64,000 bases of DNA from Collinsella ureilytica (GCF_019795105.1 NZ_JAIMFO010000007.1:1-64000); one strand, 5' to 3'. Shown: positions 9,109 to 19,494, numbered from the stretch's first letter. The notes: generated by a model from the letters alone, not told the origin. A program made the numbers and translations.

Positions 9109-9867
9109 TTATTTGGCCTTACCCTGGTTTGCAACAGCATCAATCTTGGCAGCAATTGCATCGGCATCACCGATATAGCGCTTATCCAAGACGTTCATAT
9201 TCTTATCAAAGGTATAGACGCAAGGAACGCCGGTGGGGATGTTGACCTCAAGAATCTCCTCAGGGGTCAGCTTCTCAAACTTCATCACGAGAGAACGAAG
9301 TGAGTTGCCGTGAGCAGCAATGAGCACGCGCTTGCCAGCACGCATCTCAGGCAGGATATTGTCCTCAAAATATGGCCAAGCGCGAGCGATGCAGTCCTTC
9401 AGGCACTCGGTATAGGGCAGTTCATCTGAGGGGATATCGCGATACATTTCCTGAGTGTGCGGATCGCGCTCATCGCCAGCCTCAAGGGCGGGAGGCTGTA
9501 CATCAAAGCTCCGGCGCCAAATCTTTACCTGCTCATTGCCGTGCTCAGCAGCAGCGTCGGCCTTGTTCAAACCCTGCAGGGCACCATAGTGGCGCTCATT
9601 GAGCTTCCAGCTCTTAATGACCGGGAGCCACTCGCGATCAAGCTCAGCTAAGATGATATTGAGGGTATGAATGGCACGCTTCAGCTGTGAGGTATAGCAG
9701 ACGTCAAAGTCAAAGCCCTCGGCCTTAAGGGCACGTCCACCAGCAGCAGCTTCAGCGCGGCCTGTATCGGTCAGATCCACATCGGTCCAGCCAGTGAAGA
9801 GATTGAGCTTGTTCCACTCACTCTCACCGTGACGAACGATCACGAGTTGCATGGTGTCTTGTGACAT
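9109..9867 (-). CDS. gpmA: 2,3-bisphosphoglycerate-dependent phosphoglycerate mutase
   Basis: Interconverts 3- and 2-phosphoglycerate in glycolysis through a phospho-histidine. The 252-residue product has the usual dPGM length. The catalytic segment [10 protein letters not shown] (His13), [14 protein letters not shown] and the second histidine in [10 protein letters not shown] are all present. AAAGGAAA lies before the ATG on the minus strand. It is monocistronic, with its own downstream terminator. The 319 bases up to the next gene (9868-10186) hold no gene that I can support. Confidence 0.97.
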   Translation of the reverse strand: MSQDTMQLVIVRHGESEWNKLNLFTGWTDVDLTDTGRAEAAAGGRALKAEGFDFDVCYTSQLKRAIHTLNIILAELDREWLPVIKSWKLNERHYGALQGLNKADAAAEHGNEQVKIWRRSFDVQPPALEAGDERDPHTQEMYRDIPSDELPYTECLKDCIARAWPYFEDNILPEMRAGKRVLIAAHGNSLRSLVMKFEKLTPEEILEVNIPTGVPCVYTFDKNMNVLDKRYIGDADAIAAKIDAVANQGKAK

Positions 9868-10186
9868 GGATTTCCTTTCGTTGTGGTTACCAGCCGTGTC
9901 TTGGCTTGTTTTATTGTCGCACGCTATACCATGCGTGTCGAGGTTTTAAGGCTAAGAGATCTCATGGCTCAGGCGAGTGCCGGCGTCTGTTTGTCGAGGT
10001 CATATCATGGTCTGAGGTTCTATTGAGCTCTTGGGCATTGCATAAGAACCTCAAGCGCACGACAGCTATACTTGGCTACATGAGTTGATCTCGGCTTGTG
10101 TTTAGATCTCGTGGATGTCTGCCGTTGGTGCTCATGCAGCATGTGATGCGAGAAGTACAGTTGAGACGTGGAGCTGAAGGAGTTAT

Positions 10187-10600
10187 ATGGCTGATCAGAA
10201 CGGTCTTCCATTGAGTGATGACGAACGCCAAGAGCTTGAGGTGCTTCGAGCAGAAAAGCGCAAGCGCGAAGCCGCGCGTGCAGCTCAAGAGCGTGCAGAG
10301 CTTGAGGCCTTGCGGGCAGAGGCTCAAGAAGAAGCCTCATCGCTTCCGCTCCCAACAGATCAGCCCACACAGGCTGCGCCGCATCCGGCAGGCAAAAAGC
10401 CTACTTCCGCTCCGGCTCAGTCCATCAAGGACGACCCGATCGTCGATCCTGATAACCTGACCTTTGGGCAAAAAATGGTACTCACGCCAGAGCCTCATGA
10501 CCCTGATGAGCTTCCACCTATGGCACCAGCGCAAAAGCTCATTATCGCCTTTGCTCTGATCGCCCTGTTCTTGATGGTTCGTTACATCTTTTTCCGTTGA
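10187..10600 (+). CDS. Tail-anchored coiled-coil protein of unknown function
   Basis: A 137-residue protein I do not recognise. Residues ~8-50 are a highly charged, Glu/Arg/Ala-rich heptad-like coiled coil (RQELEVLRAEKRKREAARAA); residues ~55-105 are Pro-rich and disordered; a single hydrophobic helix at ~117-134 ends in a basic RYIFFR tail. This predicts a tail-anchored membrane protein with a cytoplasmic coiled coil. GAAGGAG precedes the ATG. It stands alone between gpmA and pncB, so context gives no role. Confidence 0.75.
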   Translation: MADQNGLPLSDDERQELEVLRAEKRKREAARAAQERAELEALRAEAQEEASSLPLPTDQPTQAAPHPAGKKPTSAPAQSIKDDPIVDPDNLTFGQKMVLTPEPHDPDELPPMAPAQKLIIAFALIALFLMVRYIFFR

Positions 10601-10603
10601 TAT

Positions 10604-10663
10604 CGGTTGATGAGCCTGCATGCCGGTCGATGAACCTGTATGTCGGTTGAAGGACCTGCATGC
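10604..10663 (+). repeat. Three tandem copies of a 20-bp unit
   Basis: Units at 10604, 10624 and 10644 follow the pattern CGGTTGATGAGCCTGCATGC with two to five changes each. They start directly after the stop codon of the preceding gene. Confidence 0.8.
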
Positions 10664-10769
10664 TCTCATCCGCGCACTGCTCCCTAACCGCTCTGCTTGT
10701 AGCGCTGCACACAGAAGCGCTAGGATGAGAAGCCTCAGGCGCTGAGCAATACATGCAGGAAGGAGCTCC

Positions 10770-12275
10770 ATGGCTCTCACTGATAAAACTTCTGCTACCG
10801 ATGTAGCTCTACTGACGGATCTCTATGAGCTAACGATGGCTCAAGGGCTTTGGGAGAGCGGCAAGCTGCATGACTCGGCCTGCTTTACAGCATTTTTCCG
10901 CGAGAGCGCCTTCGGCTCTGCCTTTTGTGTCATGTGTGGAACTGCTGAGCTGCCTGAGCTCGTTGAGTCGATTCGCTTTAGTGATACAGATATTGCCTAT
11001 CTTGCAAGCTTGGCTGCGCCAGGTGGCGGCTCTATGTTCAAGCCAGGCTTTCTTGAGTTTTTGCGCACCTTTAAGATGCAGGTCACGATCGATGCCATAC
11101 CAGAAGGGGAGCTGGTATTTCCACGAGAGCCTATGGTTCGGGTAACTGGTTCGGTGCTTGAATGTCAGCTATTAGAGACTGCCTTGTTGAATACCATTGG
11201 CTTTCAAACGCTGGTTGCTACAAAAACTTCGCGCGTGGTAGGTGCTGCAGAAGGTCGTCCGGTATCTGAATTTGGTCTTCGTCGTGCTCAAGGCCCAGAT
11301 GGCGGCCTATCCGTTGCGCGTGCAAGCTATGTTGCTGGTGCATCTTCAACCTCAAATGTGCTTGCAGGTAGACGCTATAATATTCCGGTCTTTGGCACTC
11401 ATGCCCACAGCTGGGTGATGAGTTTTGATACCGAGCTTGAGGCCTTTCGTGCTTTTGCGCGTTCGAGCCCTAATAACTGCACGCTGCTCATAGATACCTA
11501 TGATGTGCGCGAGGGTGTAGAGCATGCCATTATTGTGGCTCATGAGATGGAAGAGCGCGGCGAGCGGCTTTCTGCAGTGCGGATCGATTCAGGGGATTTA
11601 GCAAAGCTAGCAACCTATGTGCGCGCTCGTCTTGATGCTGAAGGCTTGGACTACGTAAAGATCGCCGTTTCAAATGATCTGGATGAATACACGATCCATT
11701 CTTTGCTTGATCAAAGAGCGCCTCTGGATAGCTTTGGCGTAGGAACTAAGTTGGCTACGTGCTTTGATCAGCCGGCACTTGGCTGTGTGTACAAGCTTTC
11801 AGCGCGCCGAGCGACAGGAGAGCAGGACTGGACGCCTGTTTTGAAGCTCTCTGAGCAGCCCGCAAAGCGTACGATTCCGGGATTTCAAAGCGTGAGGCGC
11901 TATATGGACGAGCACGGTTCACCCATATGCGACATGATTTATGACCAGGCATGTGTGGAGGGAGCAGGCACGACCTTGGTGGCGGTTCACGATCCGGCGT
12001 TGGTAACCGATGTGTCAGGCTTTGCTTTCCGCGAGCTTTTAGAACCATGTGTGCGCGATGGCCAAGCGGTGAGGCCGCGTGAGAGCCTTGAGGTTGCTCG
12101 CGAGCGTAATCAGCGAGCCCTTGCGGCACTTGACCCTGCGTATAAACGTTTCTTGTATCCACAGTCATACGTGGTAGGACTTGAGCGTGGCCTTGCGAAT
12201 CTGCGGGATCGCTTAGTGCGTGAGCGCATGGCCGAGGTCTCAACAGCGCTGCCATGGAGGCACCGACGCCAATAA
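10770..12275 (+). CDS. pncB: Nicotinate phosphoribosyltransferase
   Basis: Makes nicotinate mononucleotide from nicotinate and PRPP in the NAD salvage pathway. The 501-residue length fits the long bacterial family. Signatures are the N-terminal LLTDLYELTMAQGLW, EFGLRRAQGPDGG (substrate and phosphate binding), FGTHAHSWVMSF with the phosphorylatable-His region, and IDSGDLAKLA. GAAGGAG precedes the ATG. It is a single-gene unit; no other NAD genes are nearby. Confidence 0.95.
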   Translation: MALTDKTSATDVALLTDLYELTMAQGLWESGKLHDSACFTAFFRESAFGSAFCVMCGTAELPELVESIRFSDTDIAYLASLAAPGGGSMFKPGFLEFLRTFKMQVTIDAIPEGELVFPREPMVRVTGSVLECQLLETALLNTIGFQTLVATKTSRVVGAAEGRPVSEFGLRRAQGPDGGLSVARASYVAGASSTSNVLAGRRYNIPVFGTHAHSWVMSFDTELEAFRAFARSSPNNCTLLIDTYDVREGVEHAIIVAHEMEERGERLSAVRIDSGDLAKLATYVRARLDAEGLDYVKIAVSNDLDEYTIHSLLDQRAPLDSFGVGTKLATCFDQPALGCVYKLSARRATGEQDWTPVLKLSEQPAKRTIPGFQSVRRYMDEHGSPICDMIYDQACVEGAGTTLVAVHDPALVTDVSGFAFRELLEPCVRDGQAVRPRESLEVARERNQRALAALDPAYKRFLYPQSYVVGLERGLANLRDRLVRERMAEVSTALPWRHRRQ

Positions 12276-12370
12276 ATCCTTTTCGGCGAAGGGCAGGGTG
12301 CATACATCCGTTGTGGGGCAAGCAGCCATGCGAGCGACTTATGCAATTGACGCGTGATGGCACGTGTGTT

Positions 12371-12530
12371 CACGTTTTGCTGTGTGCCGTTCGGTCGCGC
12401 GTCCCAGATGATTGATACATGAAAGCAAATACGCTCACGCTTTGTAGTGTACGTTCGATCGAGCGTCTCAGTTTTTTGGTGCGTGGCAGAAAACGTGCTG
12501 AAATGTGCCGTATGGCGATCGGTGCAGCAC
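12371..12530 (+). repeat. Three degenerate ~45-bp repeats upstream of the fucosidase
   Basis: Units starting near 12371, 12436 and 12494 share CACG-TTTG, GTGT, GTTCG-TCG, GCGTC and CAG blocks; the first two align over 37 positions with about eight differences, the third is weaker. They occupy the middle of the 552-base gap between pncB and the GH95 gene, in which I see no gene. Confidence 0.55.
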
Positions 12531-12827
12531 CTCAGTTGATTGGCATCCGGTGTAGCAAGCCCGCTCAAATCTGGTAGTCCGTTACCTGACAGAGCGCCGG
12601 AGCCGATCTCCAGCCGATGACAAAACGTCCTCAAGTCTGGTATTGCAACCGAGATACATCTCAGCGCGCTCAGCATGTGTACCTGTGTCCTACAGAGCCA
12701 TTCACGGTTTGATTGCTACCATCCGTGGATCAGCGCATCTAAAAAATGATTACGTTAACAATCGGCTCATATCGCTGCTGATAGGATTTTTCTCATGCGT
12801 ACGCCCCAGTTTGAGCGCGGAGGAATC

Positions 12828-15800
12828 ATGCAGCAAAAGCATTCTGAAATCTCGTCAGGCAGTGTTTTGGCGAGTGCTGAAAGATTTCAAGCAAAACGCG
12901 TGCGGTTATGTGGGCACTCGCTCCAAGCCAGATGTATGAGCGCGCGCACGAACCTTACCCAGGCAGCATGTCTTACGCAGCACGCACCGCTTCTTCATTC
13001 AGGGCACGTAGCGCGCTTGCTGCATACCTTCATGGCATTGCTCGTGGCTTTTGTACTCGCATGTCCCACACCCGCCTTTGCGCGTTCATTTGCGAGCAGA
13101 GCCAGCGAGCCTGCCATCAGCCTCTCTGAGCATGAGGTGGAATCTCAGCCCGAGCAGCTTGCTGCCAAAGCACCTGCCAATCCCTTGCGCCTTTGGTACG
13201 ACGAGCCATCCTCTGCGTTTCGTGGTGAAGATGAGCAGGACAGGCGTACGTGGGAGAAGCGCACCTTGCCGATTGGCAATGGAGATATGGGTGCCAATAT
13301 CTATGGTGAAATTGGAACTGAGCATCTGACTTTTAACGAGAAAACGCTTTGGACGGGAGGGCCGAGCAAGAAGCGCCCTCATTATCAGGGCGGTAACTTG
13401 GATGCAAAGGGCAAGCATGGAGATACGCTCAAGCGGATTCAGGCCTTATTTGCTGCAGGCAAAACTGCTGAGGCATCGGCTCTCTGTGATGAGCTGGTGG
13501 GTTCACGCGATGGGTATGGATCCTTTCAGCCCTGGGGAGACATCTATATCAAGCATATCGACCTTGATCCAGCACATGTCCAAGGATTTATGCGTGACCT
13601 CAATCTTTCTGAGGGCATCGCACATGTTTCGTTTGAGTCGGCAGACACAGCCTATACCCGTGAGTTCTTTATGAGCCATCCGGCAAAGGCGTTGGTAGGC
13701 CACCTTGAGTCAAAAAGGGCTGGCAATCTCAACCTAGAAATAAGCTTTCCTTCAAAGCAAGGAGGCACCACGTATGCCGAAGGGAATACGCTTCGGCTGG
13801 CCGGAGAAGTGAGCGACAATCAGCTTCGCTATGACTCAATCTTGACGATTGATACGGCAGGGAGTGGTTCGGTTCAAGCGGCAGGGGATAAACTTATTAT
13901 TTCTGGCGCGCGTGAGCTGACCTTTACGCTTGTAGCAGCAACTGATTACAAAAATGAATATCCAACGTATCGAACCGGGGAGACACCGGAGGCACTTGCC
14001 GAGCGAGTCAACGCTGCGGCTGCAGGTGCAAATCCCGCCAACTACCAAGAGTTGCGAGCCGCTCATATTGCTGATCATACGGCGCTTATGGGGCGCGTAG
14101 CACTTGACCTTGGTTCTTTTGGCGCAGTCTCTAAGCGTCCGACCGATGAGTTTTTGCGCGCGTATAACGAAGGCACTGCAAGCGATGCTGAGCGCCGACA
14201 GCTTGAGGTCATGCTCTTTCAATATGGCCGCTATCTCACCTTAGGATCCTCGCGCGAAGATTCCCAGCTTCCCAGCAACTTACAGGGAGTCTGGAATGAT
14301 AATGTGAATCCGATCTGGGCATCTGACTACCATATGAATGTCAATCTTCAGATGAATTATTGGCCGGTGTACTCCACGAACCTTGCTGAATGCGCCCGTC
14401 CGCTTATTTCGTATGTGGACTCCTTGCGAAAGCCTGGCCGAGTAACTGCGTCAGTGTATGCAGGTATTGCCACTCCTGAGGGAGATGAGGCTGGTAGAGG
14501 CTTTATGGCGCATACGCAAAATACTCCATTTGGCTGGACGTGCCCTGGTTGGCAGTTTAGTTGGGGTTGGTCTCCGGCGGCGGTGCCGTGGATTTTGCAG
14601 AACACCTATGATGCGTGGCGCTATAGCGGCGATATTGAGCAGTTAAAAACAGATATCTATCCTGCCTTGCGTGAACAGGCGTTGTTATACAGCAGGCTCT
14701 TGGTAAAGGGTGTCGATGGAACCTATTCCATTGTGCCGTCGTACTCGCCTGAGCACGGCCCTCGTACTGCAGGCAATACGTATGAACAAACGCTTGCGTG
14801 GCAGTTGCTGCATGATGCTCTGGAGGCTGGCAAGCTGCTTGGAGAAGATGCGTCTGTTATGGCGGACTGGCAGGATAAGTTTGATCATCTGCGCACTCCC
14901 ATTGAGATTGGTTCGGATGGTCAGATAAAAGAGTGGTATATCGAGGATGCATACAATAAGGATGCATCTGGCAAGCCAATTCCGGATAGCCAAGGCTTCG
15001 GGCACCGCCACCTTTCTCACATGCTTGGGCTCTTTCCGGGAACTCTGATCTCATCTGATACGCCTGCATGGTTTGAAGCTGCAAAAAAGTCCATGAACTT
15101 ACGAACCGATAGCTCTACTGGCTGGGGTATGGGCCAGCGCATTAATACTTGGGCACATTTGCACGATGGTAAGCGCGCTCATAAGCTCATTGGAGATCTC
15201 TTGCAGAGCGGTATCTACGCGAATCTTTGGGATACGCATCCTCCGTTCCAAATTGATGGAAACTTCGGTGCAACGTCAGGTATTGCAGAGATGCTGTTGC
15301 AGAGCAGCAATGGTTACATCGATCTGTTGCCTGCTCTTCCTAAGGCGTGGCAGACGGGTTCCGTTTCTGGCCTTGTTGCTCGGGGCAATGTGGTAGTTGA
15401 TATGGATTGGAGTGCCGGTGCGCTCACCGAGGCGAAATTCCTGCCGCGCTCAGGCGGTGAGCTGGTCGTGCAGGTACCAAACGCCGCCTTGGCTGTTGTG
15501 ACCAATGCCTCAGCCGAGCCGGTGGAGATAAGAGCCATCTCACAAGATCGAATTGCGTTTGATACCGTTGCTGGAGAAACCTATTGCTTGAGCATGATAC
15601 CGGCCATAGATCAAGCTCCGGTACCAAGCGGTGGCATGGCTCTCAAAAGCACTGATAATCGGGTAGATCTGAGCTGGGAAGCAGTTGCAAAACCAGGGGC
15701 GGTATATACGGTTTCTCGCCGGGTGGGCGAGGGTAGCTGGGTGCCCATTGCAACAGAGCTTGTTGAGCCTTCGTATACCGATCTTGAAGCCTTTGATGCT

Positions 15801-18101
15801 TTAGGAGCGCTTACATATCGTGTGAGTGCTCGCTCCACTGGGCGGGAAAGTGAACCAACTGAGCCTATCGCTGTTCAAGATCTGAGAGCCATGACAGGCA
15901 TCATTGATGATCAAGACCCACGGGTGATCTATACCGGAGCCTGGGGTAATTGGAATGTGGCATCTGATGGCAATAGTGGCGGAACCATTAAGTATCTCAA
16001 TCAGCCAACAGGATCCGAGACCGCGTCACTGCTGTTTTACGGTACCGGTATTGAGCTTATAACTGCGAGAAATTCTGATCGCGGCACGCTCGAGATCACA
16101 ATTGATAACAAGGTTGCTGAGACGGTTGATACCTATGCAGCCTCTTCTGAGCGTCAAAAGACGGTGTTTTCTCAAACGGATTTACAGCGCGGCGTCCACC
16201 GCATCGTTGTGCGTGCAACAGGAGAGAAAAAGCAGGGGAGTAGTGCCAAGGTCGAGCTGGATGCTTTTCGTATTCTTGATCGTGATGCGGTGCCAATATC
16301 CAACATATCCCTGAGTACAGCACATGGTATAACTACCGTTGCAAAGCCTGATTCCAATCTTTCGATGCAAGCCGTCATTACTCCGGAACATGCTTCAAAA
16401 CAAGCACTCGCATGGTCGGTTAAGACTCTGTCTGGCACAGCACAGGGAAGTATTATCAATACCGGTCTTTTAAGTGTGCGTGGCCAATCAGGAGTTTTGC
16501 GTGTGTATGCGCACGCAACCGATGGATCAGGAGTTTCTGGGAGCTGTGACATTACTGTTTCTCAACCAGGTGAGGTAGCGCGTCCCGTTGATGATACAAA
16601 AAACGGAGCGCTCAATCGTGATGGCCTGACCTGGGATGCTGGCTGGTCGCCATATTTTGGAGAGGCATCGAAGCATTTTGGCGGCTCAAAGACGGAAGTA
16701 ACTGGTGTAGGTAAGCGGGTGCGCCTGAGTTTTCATGGCACAGGTGTGCGCGTTTTTGCACAAAAGCACGAGAATTTCTCAGCCTTTGATGTTGATATTG
16801 ATGGGCAGAGCTTTGGCCAGGCAAGTCTTGCGGGATCGTCCACGGGTGATCCGCAGTCGCTCATCTTTGAAAAGACGGGGCTTGAGAACACTGATCATGT
16901 GTTGACGCTCACGGTGGCTGAGCGGGCAGGCCGCCAGAAGGCGAATATTGATTATTTTGAAATCCTCGCTCCAAGCACTATAGTCGATAAGTCTCAGTTA
17001 CAGGAAGGCATTGAGGCTGGTGCGGCTTTGTATGCTGATGAATATTCACCCTCGAGCTGGGCTCGTTTTGAGCAAGCATATAAGCAGGCAGCCCGTACGA
17101 TGAATGACGATCGCTCCACCGAGCAAGACGTAGCTCAAGCGCTGTCGGCGCTCACGTCTACAACAGATGAGCTCGAGCCTCAACCCGTACCTGTTCCAGA
17201 GTTTGCTCCAGATGCTGCTCTTCGTGTTGCTGCCATAGAGCCTCATGCGTTTGCTGTACGTTGGGATGCGGTGCCCGGGGCGTCTGCGTATATCGTTTGC
17301 GCATCAGCAGAAGGCCAGCCTACAAAAGAGATGAAGGTTGCTGAGCCTTTTGCACGATTTGTTGATCTTGCGCCTGATACGCACTATGCAATCAGTGTGT
17401 TCGCGTGCAATCGAGTAGATGGTGTATCTGAGCGCTCACTTGAAACAACTGCGACTACCTTGCAAGAGATGCAAGAAGCACAGGTTGTTCCACCAACCGG
17501 CATTGCTATTGAGCCTACAGAGGATGAAGGTACGGTTCGGGTAACGTGGAGAGCAGGGAGTGCGCGGTCAGCCGAAGCATTGAGCTATCGGTTGTATGTG
17601 AATGGGAAAGAGCGAGCTCGCGTGAGGGTGCCTGAGGCAACGTTGTCTGATCTTGAGCGCAACCACGCCTATCATGTTCGCTTGGTGGTAGAAGATGGAC
17701 AGGGAGCATATTCGCTTCCAGCAGCTTTCTATTTCATCTATGCAGGTCCAAAAAAGCCGATTGACCCCAATAGTGGCTCTGAAATCGATTCGAATACATC
17801 AGATGAGGGGGAGATATCGGATACGGAAAAGGATCCAGGCTCGAGCTCTTCTTCTGACACAACAACAGATGAGGATCAAAAGCCGGGAGCCTCGAATCCA
17901 GGAGGGCAAGGCGAGCATACCACCACCGGCACGTCCAACCATGGAGAACAGCACAGGCAAACCAGCGCAGCTCAGAAGAACGGTACTCGGCTTCCTCGGA
18001 CAGCTGATCATGCGAGTAGCCTGATTCGAGTACTGCTTCTGGCGGGTGCCGTGTGTGTGGCAGCTTGGTTGATCTCTTACCGGCGAGCTGAGCGTCGATA
18101 A
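12828..18101 (+). CDS. Secreted, cell-wall-anchored GH95 alpha-L-fucosidase
   Basis: A 1757-residue surface enzyme predicted to remove terminal alpha-1,2-fucose from mucin or milk glycans. A long basic N-terminus precedes a signal helix (~res 60-85, ending in an Ala-x-Ala-like PAFA). The GH95 module spans ~119-900, with LPIGNGDMGA, QLPSNLQGVWND (~480), GHRHLSHMLG (~725) and GNFGATSGIAEM (~811). Then come an Fn3 (~932-1015), a jelly-roll CBM-like domain (~1026-1155), a Big-type Ig domain (~1156-1245), a second CBM-like domain (~1258-1380), a FIVAR-like helix bundle (~1386-1455), two Fn3 (~1458-1640), a Ser/Asp linker and a sorting signal LPRTA (~1722) with hydrophobic helix and RRAERR tail. 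CGGAGGA supports the ATG at 12828 over the one at 12795. Confidence 0.88.
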   Translation: MQQKHSEISSGSVLASAERFQAKRVRLCGHSLQARCMSARTNLTQAACLTQHAPLLHSGHVARLLHTFMALLVAFVLACPTPAFARSFASRASEPAISLSEHEVESQPEQLAAKAPANPLRLWYDEPSSAFRGEDEQDRRTWEKRTLPIGNGDMGANIYGEIGTEHLTFNEKTLWTGGPSKKRPHYQGGNLDAKGKHGDTLKRIQALFAAGKTAEASALCDELVGSRDGYGSFQPWGDIYIKHIDLDPAHVQGFMRDLNLSEGIAHVSFESADTAYTREFFMSHPAKALVGHLESKRAGNLNLEISFPSKQGGTTYAEGNTLRLAGEVSDNQLRYDSILTIDTAGSGSVQAAGDKLIISGARELTFTLVAATDYKNEYPTYRTGETPEALAERVNAAAAGANPANYQELRAAHIADHTALMGRVALDLGSFGAVSKRPTDEFLRAYNEGTASDAERRQLEVMLFQYGRYLTLGSSREDSQLPSNLQGVWNDNVNPIWASDYHMNVNLQMNYWPVYSTNLAECARPLISYVDSLRKPGRVTASVYAGIATPEGDEAGRGFMAHTQNTPFGWTCPGWQFSWGWSPAAVPWILQNTYDAWRYSGDIEQLKTDIYPALREQALLYSRLLVKGVDGTYSIVPSYSPEHGPRTAGNTYEQTLAWQLLHDALEAGKLLGEDASVMADWQDKFDHLRTPIEIGSDGQIKEWYIEDAYNKDASGKPIPDSQGFGHRHLSHMLGLFPGTLISSDTPAWFEAAKKSMNLRTDSSTGWGMGQRINTWAHLHDGKRAHKLIGDLLQSGIYANLWDTHPPFQIDGNFGATSGIAEMLLQSSNGYIDLLPALPKAWQTGSVSGLVARGNVVVDMDWSAGALTEAKFLPRSGGELVVQVPNAALAVVTNASAEPVEIRAISQDRIAFDTVAGETYCLSMIPAIDQAPVPSGGMALKSTDNRVDLSWEAVAKPGAVYTVSRRVGEGSWVPIATELVEPSYTDLEAFDALGALTYRVSARSTGRESEPTEPIAVQDLRAMTGIIDDQDPRVIYTGAWGNWNVASDGNSGGTIKYLNQPTGSETASLLFYGTGIELITARNSDRGTLEITIDNKVAETVDTYAASSERQKTVFSQTDLQRGVHRIVVRATGEKKQGSSAKVELDAFRILDRDAVPISNISLSTAHGITTVAKPDSNLSMQAVITPEHASKQALAWSVKTLSGTAQGSIINTGLLSVRGQSGVLRVYAHATDGSGVSGSCDITVSQPGEVARPVDDTKNGALNRDGLTWDAGWSPYFGEASKHFGGSKTEVTGVGKRVRLSFHGTGVRVFAQKHENFSAFDVDIDGQSFGQASLAGSSTGDPQSLIFEKTGLENTDHVLTLTVAERAGRQKANIDYFEILAPSTIVDKSQLQEGIEAGAALYADEYSPSSWARFEQAYKQAARTMNDDRSTEQDVAQALSALTSTTDELEPQPVPVPEFAPDAALRVAAIEPHAFAVRWDAVPGASAYIVCASAEGQPTKEMKVAEPFARFVDLAPDTHYAISVFACNRVDGVSERSLETTATTLQEMQEAQVVPPTGIAIEPTEDEGTVRVTWRAGSARSAEALSYRLYVNGKERARVRVPEATLSDLERNHAYHVRLVVEDGQGAYSLPAAFYFIYAGPKKPIDPNSGSEIDSNTSDEGEISDTEKDPGSSSSSDTTTDEDQKPGASNPGGQGEHTTTGTSNHGEQHRQTSAAQKNGTRLPRTADHASSLIRVLLLAGAVCVAAWLISYRRAERR

Positions 18102-18106
18102 GCGTA

Positions 18107-18112
18107 TATAAT
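18107..18112 (+). promoter_or_regulatory. Candidate -10 box for proBA
   Basis: A perfect TATAAT lies 70 bases before the proB start and just beyond the fucosidase stop. I do not see a convincing -35 hexamer at 16-18 bases, so this is tentative. Confidence 0.4.
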
Positions 18113-18181
18113 GGGCGGACAGCTCAGAGGGAGATGCTGTCTTATATCCTTATGAGTTGGCTGCTCAGAGAGGATAGATGC

Positions 18182-19303
18182 ATGCCTGTGTGCCCAAAAA
18201 CGATGGTTGTTAAAATCGGCTCTTCAACCCTTGTGGACTCTGATGGGCAGATCAGGAGTGAGTTTATTGCTGATCTGGCGCGTCAGGCAGCGCGTCTTCG
18301 CGAGCTTGGCTGGAATCTCGTGGTGGTAAGCTCTGGCGCTATTGCATCCGGCGCTCCGCTCCTTGGTTTTCATACCCGTCCAACGGACATGCCAAGCCTT
18401 CAGGCCTGCGCATCAGTTGGACAGTGCGTGTTATCGGCAGCCTGGGACGAGGGTTTTCAGTCCAGTGGGTTAATCTCGTCACTTGTGCTCATTACACGTC
18501 ACGATACCGCTCGGCGTGCCTCGTATTTGCATGCCCGTGATGCTTTGACGCGCTTGGTTGAGCTTGGCGTGGTACCGGTGGTAAATGAGAACGATACCGT
18601 TTCGGTTGATGAGATTCGCTTCGGCGATAATGACACGTTGGCCGCCTTGGTAAGCTGCTTGGTGTCCGCAGATCTCTGCGTCATTCTCTCTGATATTGAT
18701 GGTTTGTATACTGCCAATCCCTCACTGGTGCCCGATGCTGAGTTTATTCCTGTAGTTACCAGAATTGATGCCAGCATTGTTGAGGGAGCGGGGGATTCAA
18801 GTGGAGCAGTTGGTACGGGCGGCATGATTACGAAGGTTCAAGCTGCTCGTATTTTAATGACGGCAGGTATTCCGAGCGTTATTTGTTCAGGTGCCGAGCC
18901 TCATGTTTTAGAGCGCCTAGCAACAGGAGAGGCGATAGGAACACGGTTTGAGCCTCCTCGTGCTCGCTTCGATATTGCTCCGCGAAAGCTCTGGATTGCG
19001 CTTGGCGATGGCGCTCATGGCTCTCTCACGATAGACGAAGGGGCGAAAGCAGCCTTAGAGCAACGTGGCTCTTCACTGTTGCCAGTGGGTATTCAAAAAA
19101 TTTCAGGGAGCTTTTCTGCTGGTGATATTCTCGATGTGCGCGATCAGACCGGCAGGATTATCGCTCGAGGTATCGCTGGAGCAAGCTCCGAGGTGTTGGA
19201 GCTCGCAGCTGGTCGCAGACGAGAAGAGATTGCAGCGAATCGCCTCATTGCAGAACTTGCGGAACATCCCGCCATTCATCGAGATGACTTGATCGTTTTT
19301 TAA
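18182..19303 (+). CDS. proB: Glutamate 5-kinase
   Basis: Phosphorylates glutamate to gamma-glutamyl phosphate, the first step of proline synthesis. The 373-residue product has an amino-acid kinase domain (VVKIGSSTLV, VVVSSGAIASG, NENDTVS, FGDNDTLAALV, TGGMITKVQAA) and a C-terminal PUA domain from ~res 275, the usual two-domain form. The start at ATG 18182 follows GAGAGGA and removes 16 codons of the longer frame that do not belong to the family. proA follows after a 268-base spacer. No proC is in the window. Confidence 0.95.
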   Translation: MPVCPKTMVVKIGSSTLVDSDGQIRSEFIADLARQAARLRELGWNLVVVSSGAIASGAPLLGFHTRPTDMPSLQACASVGQCVLSAAWDEGFQSSGLISSLVLITRHDTARRASYLHARDALTRLVELGVVPVVNENDTVSVDEIRFGDNDTLAALVSCLVSADLCVILSDIDGLYTANPSLVPDAEFIPVVTRIDASIVEGAGDSSGAVGTGGMITKVQAARILMTAGIPSVICSGAEPHVLERLATGEAIGTRFEPPRARFDIAPRKLWIALGDGAHGSLTIDEGAKAALEQRGSSLLPVGIQKISGSFSAGDILDVRDQTGRIIARGIAGASSEVLELAAGRRREEIAANRLIAELAEHPAIHRDDLIVF

Positions 19304-19359
19304 CGATCAACCGGCTCGCTTAGGAAAACGGAATACAGACATGGTGGCATGAGGTGTGG

Positions 19360-19494
19360 GTGCCTCACGCAGGGGTGTCCCATGCTGGAGTGGCTCACGC
19401 ATGAGCATCTCACGTTCGGGTGTCTTACGCCCAAGCGTTTCACGCTCAGGCGCCTCACGCATGAGCGTCTCACGTTCGGGTGTCTCGCGCGTTA
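19360..19494 (+). repeat. Nine tandem 15-bp units between proB and proA
   Basis: Uninterrupted 15-base units such as GCGCCTCACGCATGA and GCGTCTCACGTTCGG run from 19360 to 19494 with no change of phase. Units 3-5 resemble units 7-9, giving a 60-base higher order. On the minus strand the repeats lie in a 65-codon open frame (19307-19504) encoding pentads like RETPE and RETLM. Confidence 0.85.

Noticed and set aside
12110-12676. Minus-strand frame of 188 codons over the end of pncB and the following gap
   Set aside because: Shadow of pncB for half its length, no ribosome site, and no recognisable protein features.
12795-12827. Earlier ATG start for the fucosidase
   Set aside because: No ribosome site before it; the ATG at 12828 has CGGAGGA at the right distance.
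19360-19494. CRISPR-like short repeat array
   Set aside because: The 15-bp units are contiguous and degenerate, with no unique spacers and no cas genes.
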